From Bryobacterales bacterium F-183 (lineage in GTDB: Bacteria > Acidobacteriota > Terriglobia > Bryobacterales > Bryobacteraceae): 64,000 nt of DNA. Below are positions 7,547 through 16,000 of this stretch, piece after piece. A program made the position numbers and the translations under genes. Where the stretch lies: NCBI GenBank assembly GCA_016865505.2, contig AP025252.1, positions 3,162,001 to 3,226,000 of the forward strand. Reading direction: 5' to 3'. Within the stretch, counting starts at the first letter, position 1. Every line of letters starts with the position of its first letter. The notes under the pieces are model-generated. The model was not told where the DNA came from. It saw nothing but the letters and a program-made list of their open reading frames with translations, and searched no databases.

Positions 7547-9163
7547 TTACGCTTTCGAAGGCACCATGCTGCTCTGGGGTAGTACGGGCGAGACCCCGGC
7601 GTCCTGCGAGGTTGCGAGTTCCAGGTTTCCGAGGCTGCGCGAGAAAGCAGCCATCACTTCTCCGTCCAACTGATTGTTCGCGTGCACTCCTCCGTACGTC
7701 TTGAGGTAGGTCAAGTTGCTGTACAGAGGCGCCTTGTAGTCCGAGATATGCCCCTGTTCAAACGCTAGGCGAAGCTCGCGGATACCGTCCTCGATAGTAC
7801 GGGAGCAGGAGAACCCCACTCGGTCGTGGATCTTTTGGAACGACACACGATAGTTACGCCGATCCGAGTTCTCGACATGTTCAATCCGAGTGCCCGGGAA
7901 TTCCGCGTGGATGAGCGAGGCGATTTGCGACAGCGTGTAGTTCAGACGGTCGTCGCCGACATTCAGAATCTCTCCGCTAACGCGCTCAATGGGACAGGCC
8001 AAGGTCTGGCAGACGGCTTCCGCGATATCGTCGACATGAATGAAGGGACGCCACTGATCACCGTTGAAGATCGTGATGATGCCTTCCTGGAATGCTTTGG
8101 CCGTGAGTAGGTTGACGACCAGGTCAAACCGCGGGCGCGGTGCCAATCCGAAAACGGTAGCAAAGCGAAGTACGACCGGGTGGAAGGTGTCTGACTTCGC
8201 TTCGAGCAATACGCGCTCGGAATTCAGCTTCGTTTCGGCATACAGCGAGATCGGCACGGTGTTCGACTGTTCGTCCATCACAGAGTCGGACGCGCCATAC
8301 ACGCTGCAACTCGATGCGAACAGAAAACGTTCGATGCCATTGCCTTTCGCAATTTCGAGCATCATTCGCGTCGCAGCATAGTTGATTTCGAGCGCATTTT
8401 TGTCATCCGCAGCGCAGGCCGGGTCGCCAACGATCGCTGCAAGGTGGATCACATCGCGCACTCCGGACATGGCACGTACGACGTCCTGGATGTTGCGGCA
8501 GTCGCCCACGATGAAGTCGAGGTTGGGATGTCCAAACAGGTCCGAGATGGCGGAATCGCCATAGGTAAGCTTGTCCAGGAGACGAACGCGACGGCCGCGA
8601 TCGAGCAGCTTTCGAACAACGATGGAACCGATGTAGCCGGCACCGCCGACTACTAACACCGGAGCGCTTGCGTCCTGTGGTTCTGTGCGCAACGCGGGCT
8701 CAGCAGCGGCCCGTGTGGTTTCGAGCCAGAAGTTGAGCCAGCGTGCGCCAACAACGCCTGCGGACGTTAGCAGCGGCAGGAGAATCAGCGTGCTCCGGGG
8801 AAGGAGGCCTTCGCGATCAATGAGAAGACTGACCGAAAGGTAGAGCAAAGACGCGAGGCCGCACGCGCGGAATAGTACGGGCCATTTGTAACGAACGCTG
8901 TAGCCACGTGTGCGGGTGTAGACGCCGGTGGCCGCAAAAACCAACAAAAACACGGTGGCCAGCGTGGGTAGCTGTTGCAGATAACGCGCCTGCAGTTCTT
9001 GCAGGATGAACTGCTTGCTCAACAGGTCGCCACCGTGGCCGTAGATGTAGTAGAGGAAGGTCGCGCAGAGGGACAGAATTGCCGCCAACTGAACGATGAC
9101 GGCATCTGCCAGCATACGGGGCAGAGCTTCTTTTGCCTTGAAGTTTCGCAATGAGACCATCAT
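7547..9163 (-). CDS. membrane-anchored NAD-dependent epimerase/dehydratase
   Basis: A 538-residue chimera. Residues 1-150 hold four membrane segments (about 20-40, 65-85, 97-115, 122-140), and the last carries LPRSTLILLPLL as in the membrane part of PglF/WbpM/EpsC dehydratases. The CoA-binding-like domain of those enzymes is missing. Instead residues 168-490 form an extended SDR: GGAGYIGS at 173-180, SSCSVYG and the catalytic YAETK. The end with DYKAPLYSNLTYLK is typical of certain NAD-dependent sugar epimerase/dehydratases. It is the last gene of the polysaccharide operon and probably modifies an NDP-sugar at the membrane. A GTG/ATG ambiguity is limited to one extra Met at the start. Confidence 0.85.
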   Translation of the reverse strand: MMVSLRNFKAKEALPRMLADAVIVQLAAILSLCATFLYYIYGHGGDLLSKQFILQELQARYLQQLPTLATVFLLVFAATGVYTRTRGYSVRYKWPVLFRACGLASLLYLSVSLLIDREGLLPRSTLILLPLLTSAGVVGARWLNFWLETTRAAAEPALRTEPQDASAPVLVVGGAGYIGSIVVRKLLDRGRRVRLLDKLTYGDSAISDLFGHPNLDFIVGDCRNIQDVVRAMSGVRDVIHLAAIVGDPACAADDKNALEINYAATRMMLEIAKGNGIERFLFASSCSVYGASDSVMDEQSNTVPISLYAETKLNSERVLLEAKSDTFHPVVLRFATVFGLAPRPRFDLVVNLLTAKAFQEGIITIFNGDQWRPFIHVDDIAEAVCQTLACPIERVSGEILNVGDDRLNYTLSQIASLIHAEFPGTRIEHVENSDRRNYRVSFQKIHDRVGFSCSRTIEDGIRELRLAFEQGHISDYKAPLYSNLTYLKTYGGVHANNQLDGEVMAAFSRSLGNLELATSQDAGVSPVLPQSSMVPSKA

Positions 9164-9217
9164 TGTTAGTACTTTTCGGCTACCCCAGCTTAAGTTTGAG
9201 GAGGAAATGCAGGTGTT

Positions 9218-10444
9218 TTAGCGTACTGCTTTTTGGAGGACGCTACGTACTACTTCTCCTGCATGCGCGACGGACTCGTGCGACAGCGTTGGGTGTACCA
9301 GCAGCATCAGCGAGGTCTGTCCCAACTCGGCAGCGACGGGAAGCGTCTCCACCATCATGCCGTACTTGGCAAACGCCTTCTCGCGGTAGATTTCGCTGCA
9401 GCTACCCGCCAGGCAGGTGACGCCTTGCGCGCTCACTTCGGCCACAATCCGGTCCCGCGTCCAACCAGAGCGTAGTGCCTCAGGACGTACAAAAGCATAG
9501 TATTTGTAGTAGGAATGCTCGATGTGAGAGGGCGGAAGCGTGAGTCGTACCGCGGGCTGATCGCTCAAGATTGCGTTTAGGGTAGCGGCATTGCGACGGC
9601 GCAGGCTGACCCAGTTATCGAGCTGCCGGAGGCAGTTGCGGCCCAACGCGCCTTGCAGTTCCAGCATTCTCCAGTTCGTTCCGAAGTCCTCATGCAGCCA
9701 GCGGAAACCTGCTCCGTGCTGTTGGTTGTAAACGGCGTCGTAGCTCTTGCCGTGATCCTTGAATGACCAGGCTTTGCTCCAAAGCTCTTTGTCGTTTGTG
9801 GTTACCAGGCCGCCTTCGCCGCCGGTGGTCATAATTTTGTCCTGGCAGAACGAGAACGCGTTGATTTGGCCCATGCTGCCCGCAGACCGCCCTTTGTAGT
9901 ACGAGCCATGCGCCTGTGCGCAGTCTTCGATGACGACAATGTTGCGGCTCTTTGCAAGCGCAAGGATCTCGTCCATTTCGCAAGGCCATCCGGCCAAGTG
10001 CACGGCGATGATGGCCCGTGTACGGGGCGTGAGCTTTGCTTCAATTGTTCTCGCCGTCAGATTCTGGCTTTCCGGATCGACATCAGCGAACACGGGCGTT
10101 GCACCGCGCATGACCGCGCAACTGACCGACGCGATGAATGAGCGCGGCGTGACGATCACCTCATCGCCCGGGCCGATGCCGGCTGCATACAGCGCGAGCT
10201 CGAGTGCGACCGTCCCATTGGTCAATGCGATTGCGTGCTGTACGCCAAGCTTCTGTGCGTACTCTTTTTCGAACTCGCGGCACTCATTGCCCGTCCAGTA
10301 GTTCACCTTTCCGGACATCAGCACCCGGCCAACCGTATCCACGTCTTCTTGAGAAAAAAAGGGCCAAGGGGCGGCGGTTGTTGCTGCCTGAGGCGGCATG
10401 GGGGGCACAAACGGGGAGGTAGGAAATGCGGCAACAGTAGACAT
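9218..10444 (-). CDS. DegT/DnrJ/EryC1-type sugar aminotransferase (PglE-like)
   Basis: A 408-residue PLP-dependent aminotransferase that places an amino group on a keto-sugar nucleotide. It shows TNGTVALELAL (cofactor phosphate site), HLAGWPCEMD, VIEDCAQAHG with the PLP-binding aspartate, and AFSFCQDKIMTTGEGG, where the lysine forms the internal aldimine. The ATG at 10444 is preceded by AAAAGGA; the longer frame upstream has no good start. It sits 54 bases from the epimerase gene and between the initiating transferase and the dehydratase chimera, matching a PglC-PglD-PglE arrangement for a bacillosamine-type or viosamine-type sugar. The exact sugar is unknown. Confidence 0.9.
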   Translation of the reverse strand: MSTVAAFPTSPFVPPMPPQAATTAAPWPFFSQEDVDTVGRVLMSGKVNYWTGNECREFEKEYAQKLGVQHAIALTNGTVALELALYAAGIGPGDEVIVTPRSFIASVSCAVMRGATPVFADVDPESQNLTARTIEAKLTPRTRAIIAVHLAGWPCEMDEILALAKSRNIVVIEDCAQAHGSYYKGRSAGSMGQINAFSFCQDKIMTTGGEGGLVTTNDKELWSKAWSFKDHGKSYDAVYNQQHGAGFRWLHEDFGTNWRMLELQGALGRNCLRQLDNWVSLRRRNAATLNAILSDQPAVRLTLPPSHIEHSYYKYYAFVRPEALRSGWTRDRIVAEVSAQGVTCLAGSCSEIYREKAFAKYGMMVETLPVAAELGQTSLMLLVHPTLSHESVAHAGEVVRSVLQKAVR

Positions 10445-10490
10445 CGAACAATCCTTTTCTGCAGTAGTTTTGATAAGAATGAGGAACCAG

Positions 10491-11099
10491 TCAGGAAGCA
10501 GTTTTCGTCGGACCGAGAAACTCGGGCATGGTCGCTGAACTGGCATGGCTCACGCCTTCACGTCGGAACAGAACCGCAAAGGTCCGCCAGAGAATTTGTA
10601 GATCGAGAAGAAAGCTCCGGTGTTCGACATACCAAACATCTAGCGCGAACTTCTCAGGCCAACTGAGCGAGTTCCGACCGTTGATCTGAGCCCATCCTGT
10701 GATGCCGGGCCGGACATCATGCCGGCGGCGCTGCGTTGCGTCATAACGCGCGAGGTAATCGGCAAGCAGGGGCCGAGGGCCTACCAGCGACATATCGCCC
10801 CGAATGACGTTCCATAACTGCGGCAACTCGTCGAGACTGGTGCGGCGTAGCCAGACACCGAGAGGAGTCAGCCTCACGCTGTCGGGTAGCAGTTTTCCGT
10901 CCGCGTCGCGCTCGTCGGTCATGGTGCGGAGCTTGTAGAAGTCGAAGGCCGTGTTGCCGAGTCCCCCTCGTTTCTGACGGAAGATCACAGGGCTTCCCAT
11001 CCGAAAGCGAATGACCATCCAAAGCGCGGCGAGGGCAGGTAGCAGTAACAGGAACAGCGGGACTGCAATGGTTAGATCGAGCGAGCGCTTAAGTCGCAT
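10491..11099 (-). CDS. polyprenyl-phosphate sugar-1-phosphate transferase (PglC-like)
   Basis: A 202-residue bacterial sugar transferase that starts the repeat unit by moving a sugar-phosphate onto the lipid carrier on the cytoplasmic face. It has one N-terminal hydrophobic hairpin (residues about 8-28), then FRQKRGGLGNTAFDFYKLRT, DELPQLWNVIRGDMSLVGPR and RPGITGWAQINGRNS. These are the diagnostic blocks of the small monotopic PglC class rather than the large WbaP/WcaJ class. The start overlaps the acetyltransferase end by 11 bases, so the two are translationally coupled. Confidence 0.92.
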   Translation of the reverse strand: MRLKRSLDLTIAVPLFLLLLPALAALWMVIRFRMGSPVIFRQKRGGLGNTAFDFYKLRTMTDERDADGKLLPDSVRLTPLGVWLRRTSLDELPQLWNVIRGDMSLVGPRPLLADYLARYDATQRRRHDVRPGITGWAQINGRNSLSWPEKFALDVWYVEHRSFLLDLQILWRTFAVLFRREGVSHASSATMPEFLGPTKTAS

Positions 11100-11766
11100 T
11101 GCAACTCCTTTGTCGCAAGATGGCGGCTGGTACCCCGACTACGGTGAGACCCGCCTCCCACGACTTGGTGACGCAAGCTCCCGCGCCCACAACGGTGCCG
11201 GGTCCGATAACCAACGGTCGGTCTGGGGTTCCATTCTTCACGACCACTCCAGCGCCGATGTAGGCACCGCGCCCGACATGTACGTTGCCGCAGAGGTGAA
11301 CGCCCGGCGCAAGCGTGGCGTAATCGCCAAGGACACAATCATGACTGACTGAACAGTTGATGTTGATTTGTACGCCTTTGCCAACTTCGATGTCGGTGGT
11401 TAACGTCGAGCCTGCGCAGACCACCACTCCGGCTCCGAATCGGACGTGCCGGGAGCGAATCACCGTCGGGTGAATCAGGCTATGTTCGACCAGCCCAAAC
11501 TGCTTCGCCTTCTCGGTGAGCTTGGCCCGTAACGCGGGGTTGCCTACCGCCGTTGTAAAGCTGGCGTTTGGAAAACGTTTTGCCGCTTCCTCCAGGTTGA
11601 GGAGTGGCATGCCTCGGATCGCGCCTCCGTCGGCTCCAACAGCATCGTCGATGAATGCAACCGGTGCATGGTCGGAGCCCCCTTCCCAACAGTCTTCCGC
11701 GAGCCAGGCCGTTTCTCGACCTGATCCTCCAGCGCCGTAAATGAGCAATGGCAGTTTGGTGCGCAT
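11089..11766 (-). CDS. PglD-like sugar O/N-acyltransferase
   Basis: A 225-residue sialic-acid O-acetyltransferase NeuD/PglD family protein. The N-terminal nucleotide-sugar-binding half begins LLIYGAGGSGRETAW. The C-terminal half is a left-handed beta-helix of hexapeptide repeats with the catalytic histidine region NCSVSHDCVLGDYATLAPG. It would acetylate the amino sugar made by the neighbouring aminotransferase. The ATG at 11766 lies 16 bases after the stop of the glycosyltransferase gene, and the 3' end overlaps the sugar transferase gene. Confidence 0.9.
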   Translation of the reverse strand: MRTKLPLLIYGAGGSGRETAWLAEDCWEGGSDHAPVAFIDDAVGADGGAIRGMPLLNLEEAAKRFPNASFTTAVGNPALRAKLTEKAKQFGLVEHSLIHPTVIRSRHVRFGAGVVVCAGSTLTTDIEVGKGVQININCSVSHDCVLGDYATLAPGVHLCGNVHVGRGAYIGAGVVVKNGTPDRPLVIGPGTVVGAGACVTKSWEAGLTVVGVPAAILRQRSCNAT

Positions 11767-11782
11767 TCTTTCCCCAAAGGCT

Positions 11783-13069
11783 TTAGCGAGTGGTTGCAAA
11801 CGAATCGACTGTCGCCGACGGGAATGCTGGTTTGCCTGCAAGATCGGAGAGAATATCGAGGTACCGCTCCGCAAGAACTGAGCGGTCTGCATTTTGCCGT
11901 ACCCAGCGAAGGCCGCTTTGGCCTAGCCGTTCGCAAAGCTCTTTGTTGTCCGCCAGGGTCAGGATTGCCTTTGCCAGCGACGCAGCATCTTCGGGCGTGG
12001 CAAACAGTCCGGCTTCCGCCTGCGCACAGACGAGATCGCGCGCAACCCCATCGATCCCCAGGACCGTAGGCTTTGCACAGGCCATGTAGTCAAATACTTT
12101 ATTCGGGTAGACGGTGCGGAAAGTCGGATTGTTCTGCAGGACGGCGACTCCCGCCACCGCTGCGTTGATGAGTGCCGGCATCCTGGTTTTGGGCTGAGGG
12201 CCGTAAAAGGCAATGTTGCTCAGACCCTCACGACTTGCCGTTTCCTCGAGCGTTGCCCGTTCGGGTCCATCACCGACGCATGCGAGCAACACATCGGGAC
12301 GACTTTTCAATAGATGCGCGGTGGCGAGCAGCTGGGAAAGTGCGTTCGCCCGGCCATGGGCTCCGGCATAGAGGAACACTTTCTTTTCGTTCCAGCCCAT
12401 CTCTTCAGCGACGGTCTCGCTCGGCGGCGCGGGTTGAAAACGATCCAGGTCTGCCGCGTTCGGCACGAAGACGATCTTGTCTGGAGTCGCCAGACCGCGT
12501 GTCACGAGATCATCCCGGAACGCCGGTGTCAGAACATTGATGCGGTCGGCGCACTTGGCCGCGAATGCTTCCATGCGGTACAGAATGCGAGTCATCAGGG
12601 AACCTTGTGAGAGGATTCCAGTAGTGATTGCGCTTTCCGGCCAAAGGTCGCGAACCTCGAAGATCCAGGGGATTCGCCGCCAGCGAAGTTTGGATGCAAT
12701 CCAAGCTGGGACGACGGCTACAAGGGGCGGGGACGTTGCGATGATGACGTCGGGCCGTTCGATGAACAGGGAAGCGAGGGTAGCGGAAAGGGTATACCCG
12801 AGAAACGCCAAAGCGCGTTGCAGATAACTGCGCGAGTAGGTGTCCGGGACCCAGCAGCGCAGGACTTCAACGCCCCCATCGCCGATTTCACGCCGAAAGA
12901 GATCACGTGCCCGAACAGGGTCACCCGTCCGTCCGGCGTAGTTGACACTTCCGGCAACCACTACGACATCGTGTCCCTTTTGCTTCCATACGCGTGCCAT
13001 CGAGTTGAATCGGGAGCCGCCGCCCTGCTCTTGGCCCAGGTAGTGCTGATGAAAGACTGCGATTCTCAT
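11783..13069 (-). CDS. GT4-type glycosyltransferase (WbuB-like)
   Basis: A 428-residue retaining GT-B glycosyltransferase. The N-terminal acceptor domain starts IAVFHQHYLGQEQGGGSRF as in WbuB/WcaL-type enzymes, with EVRDLWPESA at about residue 140. The C-terminal donor domain shows VFLYAGAHGRANAL and the nucleotide-sugar block FRTVYPNKVFDYMACAKP. It adds a sugar to the lipid-linked intermediate in the cytoplasm. Its ATG overlaps the stop of the upstream fusion gene by one base (TAATG), implying coupled translation. Confidence 0.92.
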   Translation of the reverse strand: MRIAVFHQHYLGQEQGGGSRFNSMARVWKQKGHDVVVVAGSVNYAGRTGDPVRARDLFRREIGDGGVEVLRCWVPDTYSRSYLQRALAFLGYTLSATLASLFIERPDVIIATSPPLVAVVPAWIASKLRWRRIPWIFEVRDLWPESAITTGILSQGSLMTRILYRMEAFAAKCADRINVLTPAFRDDLVTRGLATPDKIVFVPNAADLDRFQPAPPSETVAEEMGWNEKKVFLYAGAHGRANALSQLLATAHLLKSRPDVLLACVGDGPERATLEETASREGLSNIAFYGPQPKTRMPALINAAVAGVAVLQNNPTFRTVYPNKVFDYMACAKPTVLGIDGVARDLVCAQAEAGLFATPEDAASLAKAILTLADNKELCERLGQSGLRWVRQNADRSVLAERYLDILSDLAGKPAFPSATVDSFATTR

Positions 13070-16000
13070 TAGCCTCGTATAAGCTCCTTTTCCGTCGTGA
13101 GGTTCGGCAGGGTAAGCGGTGCTGGGGAGGCGAAACCCTCTGTGGGCGCGCCATGGGGGAACGTAATGCGCCGGCCGTCCGCGAATACGGCCACGAAATG
13201 CTCACCGGTGCAGTGGGTTGACTCTACTTGGGTGGGCGATAGAACGCTGACAAACCGTGCTGGTGCGTTTACCCGCCGCTTTGCAGCCAAGAGCGGGATC
13301 GGGACTTTTGTAGCGTAGTGGCGCGACAGCCAGCCAGCGGGCGGGTTGTCCTCTCCGCATAAGATCCTGCCCTCAAGCGGGTTGCCCCCGCCATCAAAAA
13401 TGGAAATGTGAAAGGGTCCGTCGGGAGTTTGCAGCGATGCCGTGTTGGGCTGCTGGCTTTCGAAGGGGAAATCACCCCCATGCCAAAAGATCTCCGCTTC
13501 GGGCTCACCTGATCCTAGAAGGTCGTCGACGATCACCCAGCTTTCCAATCCATCGTAAAGTACGGTGCGGCGATGCGTGATCCGGAACGGGCGCTGGTAT
13601 GCATAGTGCTCGCCCACAAGCGAGATCAACTGCGTCCCTTGTGGGTCTGAAGCCGCGATACGGTTACCTGAAACCAGTACAGCCTCGGTAGGATACAGGC
13701 ACTTGAATTTTCGGATATGTGGCATCTGGTTGAGGCCGTTGATCCGAACCGTGTTGTGTCCCCCGGTTCCATAGAAGTAGGTATGCCATTCACTCGGGCC
13801 GTTGTAGAGAAAGCTGCCTGTATCTACCAGGACGTTATGCCCTCGCCAAAAGACATCCAAATGGAGCATGTCAATCTGCGAGAAGCGGTCCTTCAGACTT
13901 CCACATCGGAACGTTGCGAATGTCTCGGGAGACGAGCCTCGCACCACGTGATAACCGGTATCTGCAAAGCTGACCGAGGTCGAGTCGCGCTTTCGTCGCG
14001 GCAGGTCACGAACGGTGGCTCCTTCCAACCAAAGAGCCATTTCATCCCACGGACCAGCCGTGTACAGCAACTCATTTCGAGTGACGGCTGACACGGCCTG
14101 TAGCGTCGGACGAAAATCGGAATACTCACAACTGGACAGAATCAGCGGCATTGCGCCATCGTTGCCGCCATAGTTTGGCAAGCGCCCGTCGGTCGGATTT
14201 TGATGAGCAAGTAGAAAGGTGAGTGACCGGTCCAGCGCCTTCAGCCAAGATTGGGGAACTTCCTGTCCCTGATTCCGAACGAGGCGAATCGCTGCGAGAT
14301 ACACTTGCAGCACGGATCGATGGTAGTTGTGCGACTGGCTGATGTACGCGCCATCCGGGTAGAACTGCTTGTCGGCTTCCTCATCCAGGATTCGAATTCC
14401 TTCGCTGATCCAATGCCGTGAACGGTCGTGGTCCAGAACCAAAGCGCCACCGAGCAACATACCAAAGGCTTCTGAGATCAGGTGGTTGTTGTAAACCGAC
14501 CGCTGCGCATACTCCAGGTGCTCCTCGATGTAGTGTGTAGACTCGACGATGCACTTATTGATTGTGGATGTTTCGGTCGTAAGTAGTGAGGGAAATGTGT
14601 CGATCGCGAAGGTCCATGCAAGGAGCCGTAGGGCCACCTCTTGGCCATTGCACCACTGAACGCCCTTGTTGAGAGGATTCTTGGCGACGAAGTCCAGAAT
14701 CTGATCTCGCACCGCCGTCTCAAGTTGTGGGGTTAGCGAGGAATCGGCAACAGAGGCGCGCCCAAGAACAAAGCACTGCGGAAATCGCCCGGCTTCCCAA
14801 GCGAGTTTGATATCGCCGGCGTAGGCCTGCTGGCCATACATTCGCGACCAATGTGTTGTTCTGGCGAACCCCCGGCCGTTCACTGGGTTCCTGTGCCAAG
14901 CCAGCGGATAGCCAAGGTCTGCCTTCCATCCGCCGAAGGCGGTCAACCGACCGTATGCCGCATCCCTCGCAATGTCAACCAATGAGCGACACTGCTCTGG
15001 GCCTAGCAGTTTCGCGATTTCTGCTGCCACGGTACTCTGCTCTGCGAATATGACGCCCTGCTGAATCCGGTGTTCGTCGGATTGGGCCGGAATTCGTCCG
15101 GTGAGGGCAGCTCGCGTTTTCAGCTCCCAGCCGATGCGCGAGGCGGTCCGGCCCAGTCCTAGCTCTCGAACCTCCCGAATCAGGTTCGGGAGTTTCGCTC
15201 CTTCGGGCTTGTGCGCTGTTTCTGGCTGTGCTGCCTCAAGGGCCGCGGTCCGAACAGTGTAGGATTCCTGTTGCGGAAGGGACTCTGCAACGCTGGTGTC
15301 CAGAAATAGTCTTGCCCACAGCTCAATGTTCAGAGCCTTCCATGTGAGGTCGTTCCAGAAAAGCGAGTGGGGCCGCCGTAGCAGCAGATCCATTCCTGTG
15401 GCCGACCAGATCCCCCTGCTTCTGGCCTGCTGTGAGAGCAAGATGTCGCGGACAAAACTTGCGTGCTGTTTGCTCATCCAGGCGTCGACCGGGGTGTCGA
15501 ATCCGATCTTGACGCGGTTCAGAACCGAAGGAGGGACCAGGTCAGAGATTGCTTCGCGCAAGATCCATTTGGTCGCGCCTCGACGTAGTTTCAAGTCAAC
15601 AGGGATATGAAATGCGTGCTTCACCAGGCGAGGATCCGCAAGAGGAACTCTCGATTCCAGGCCGACGGACATGCTCATTCGGTCATCCTGCTGAAAAAGG
15701 CCGGTGAGGTAGGTTCGAAGATCCCACTCCTGGAGCTTGTCAGTGGGGTCTGTTGCCTTCGAAAGATTCGTTTCATCCTGAAAGACTTGTCGGCAATGAT
15801 CCCTGTCGCAGAGCTCATGTGCTGCGAAGAGGCCTTTCCAGAGAGACAGTGGAACCTTTGCAAAACTCTCGAAGTAGTGTGTTTGCCAGTCGCCTAGGCT
15901 GCTGACGTTACGCGCGAGCCGTCTCAAGTTGCGGAGTTGCGTGAGCTGTTTCGAAAGGTTCCCGCCGACATTCCGCTGCTTGTTTCCTGTCGAGGCGAAC

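Noticed and set aside
7539-7567. Hairpin between the HPt gene and the epimerase gene as a terminator
   Set aside because: The 10-bp stem (ATGGTGCCTT / AAGGCACCAT) is real, but neither strand has a T-tract after it and it overlaps the epimerase end. It may be a weak or rho-dependent stop.
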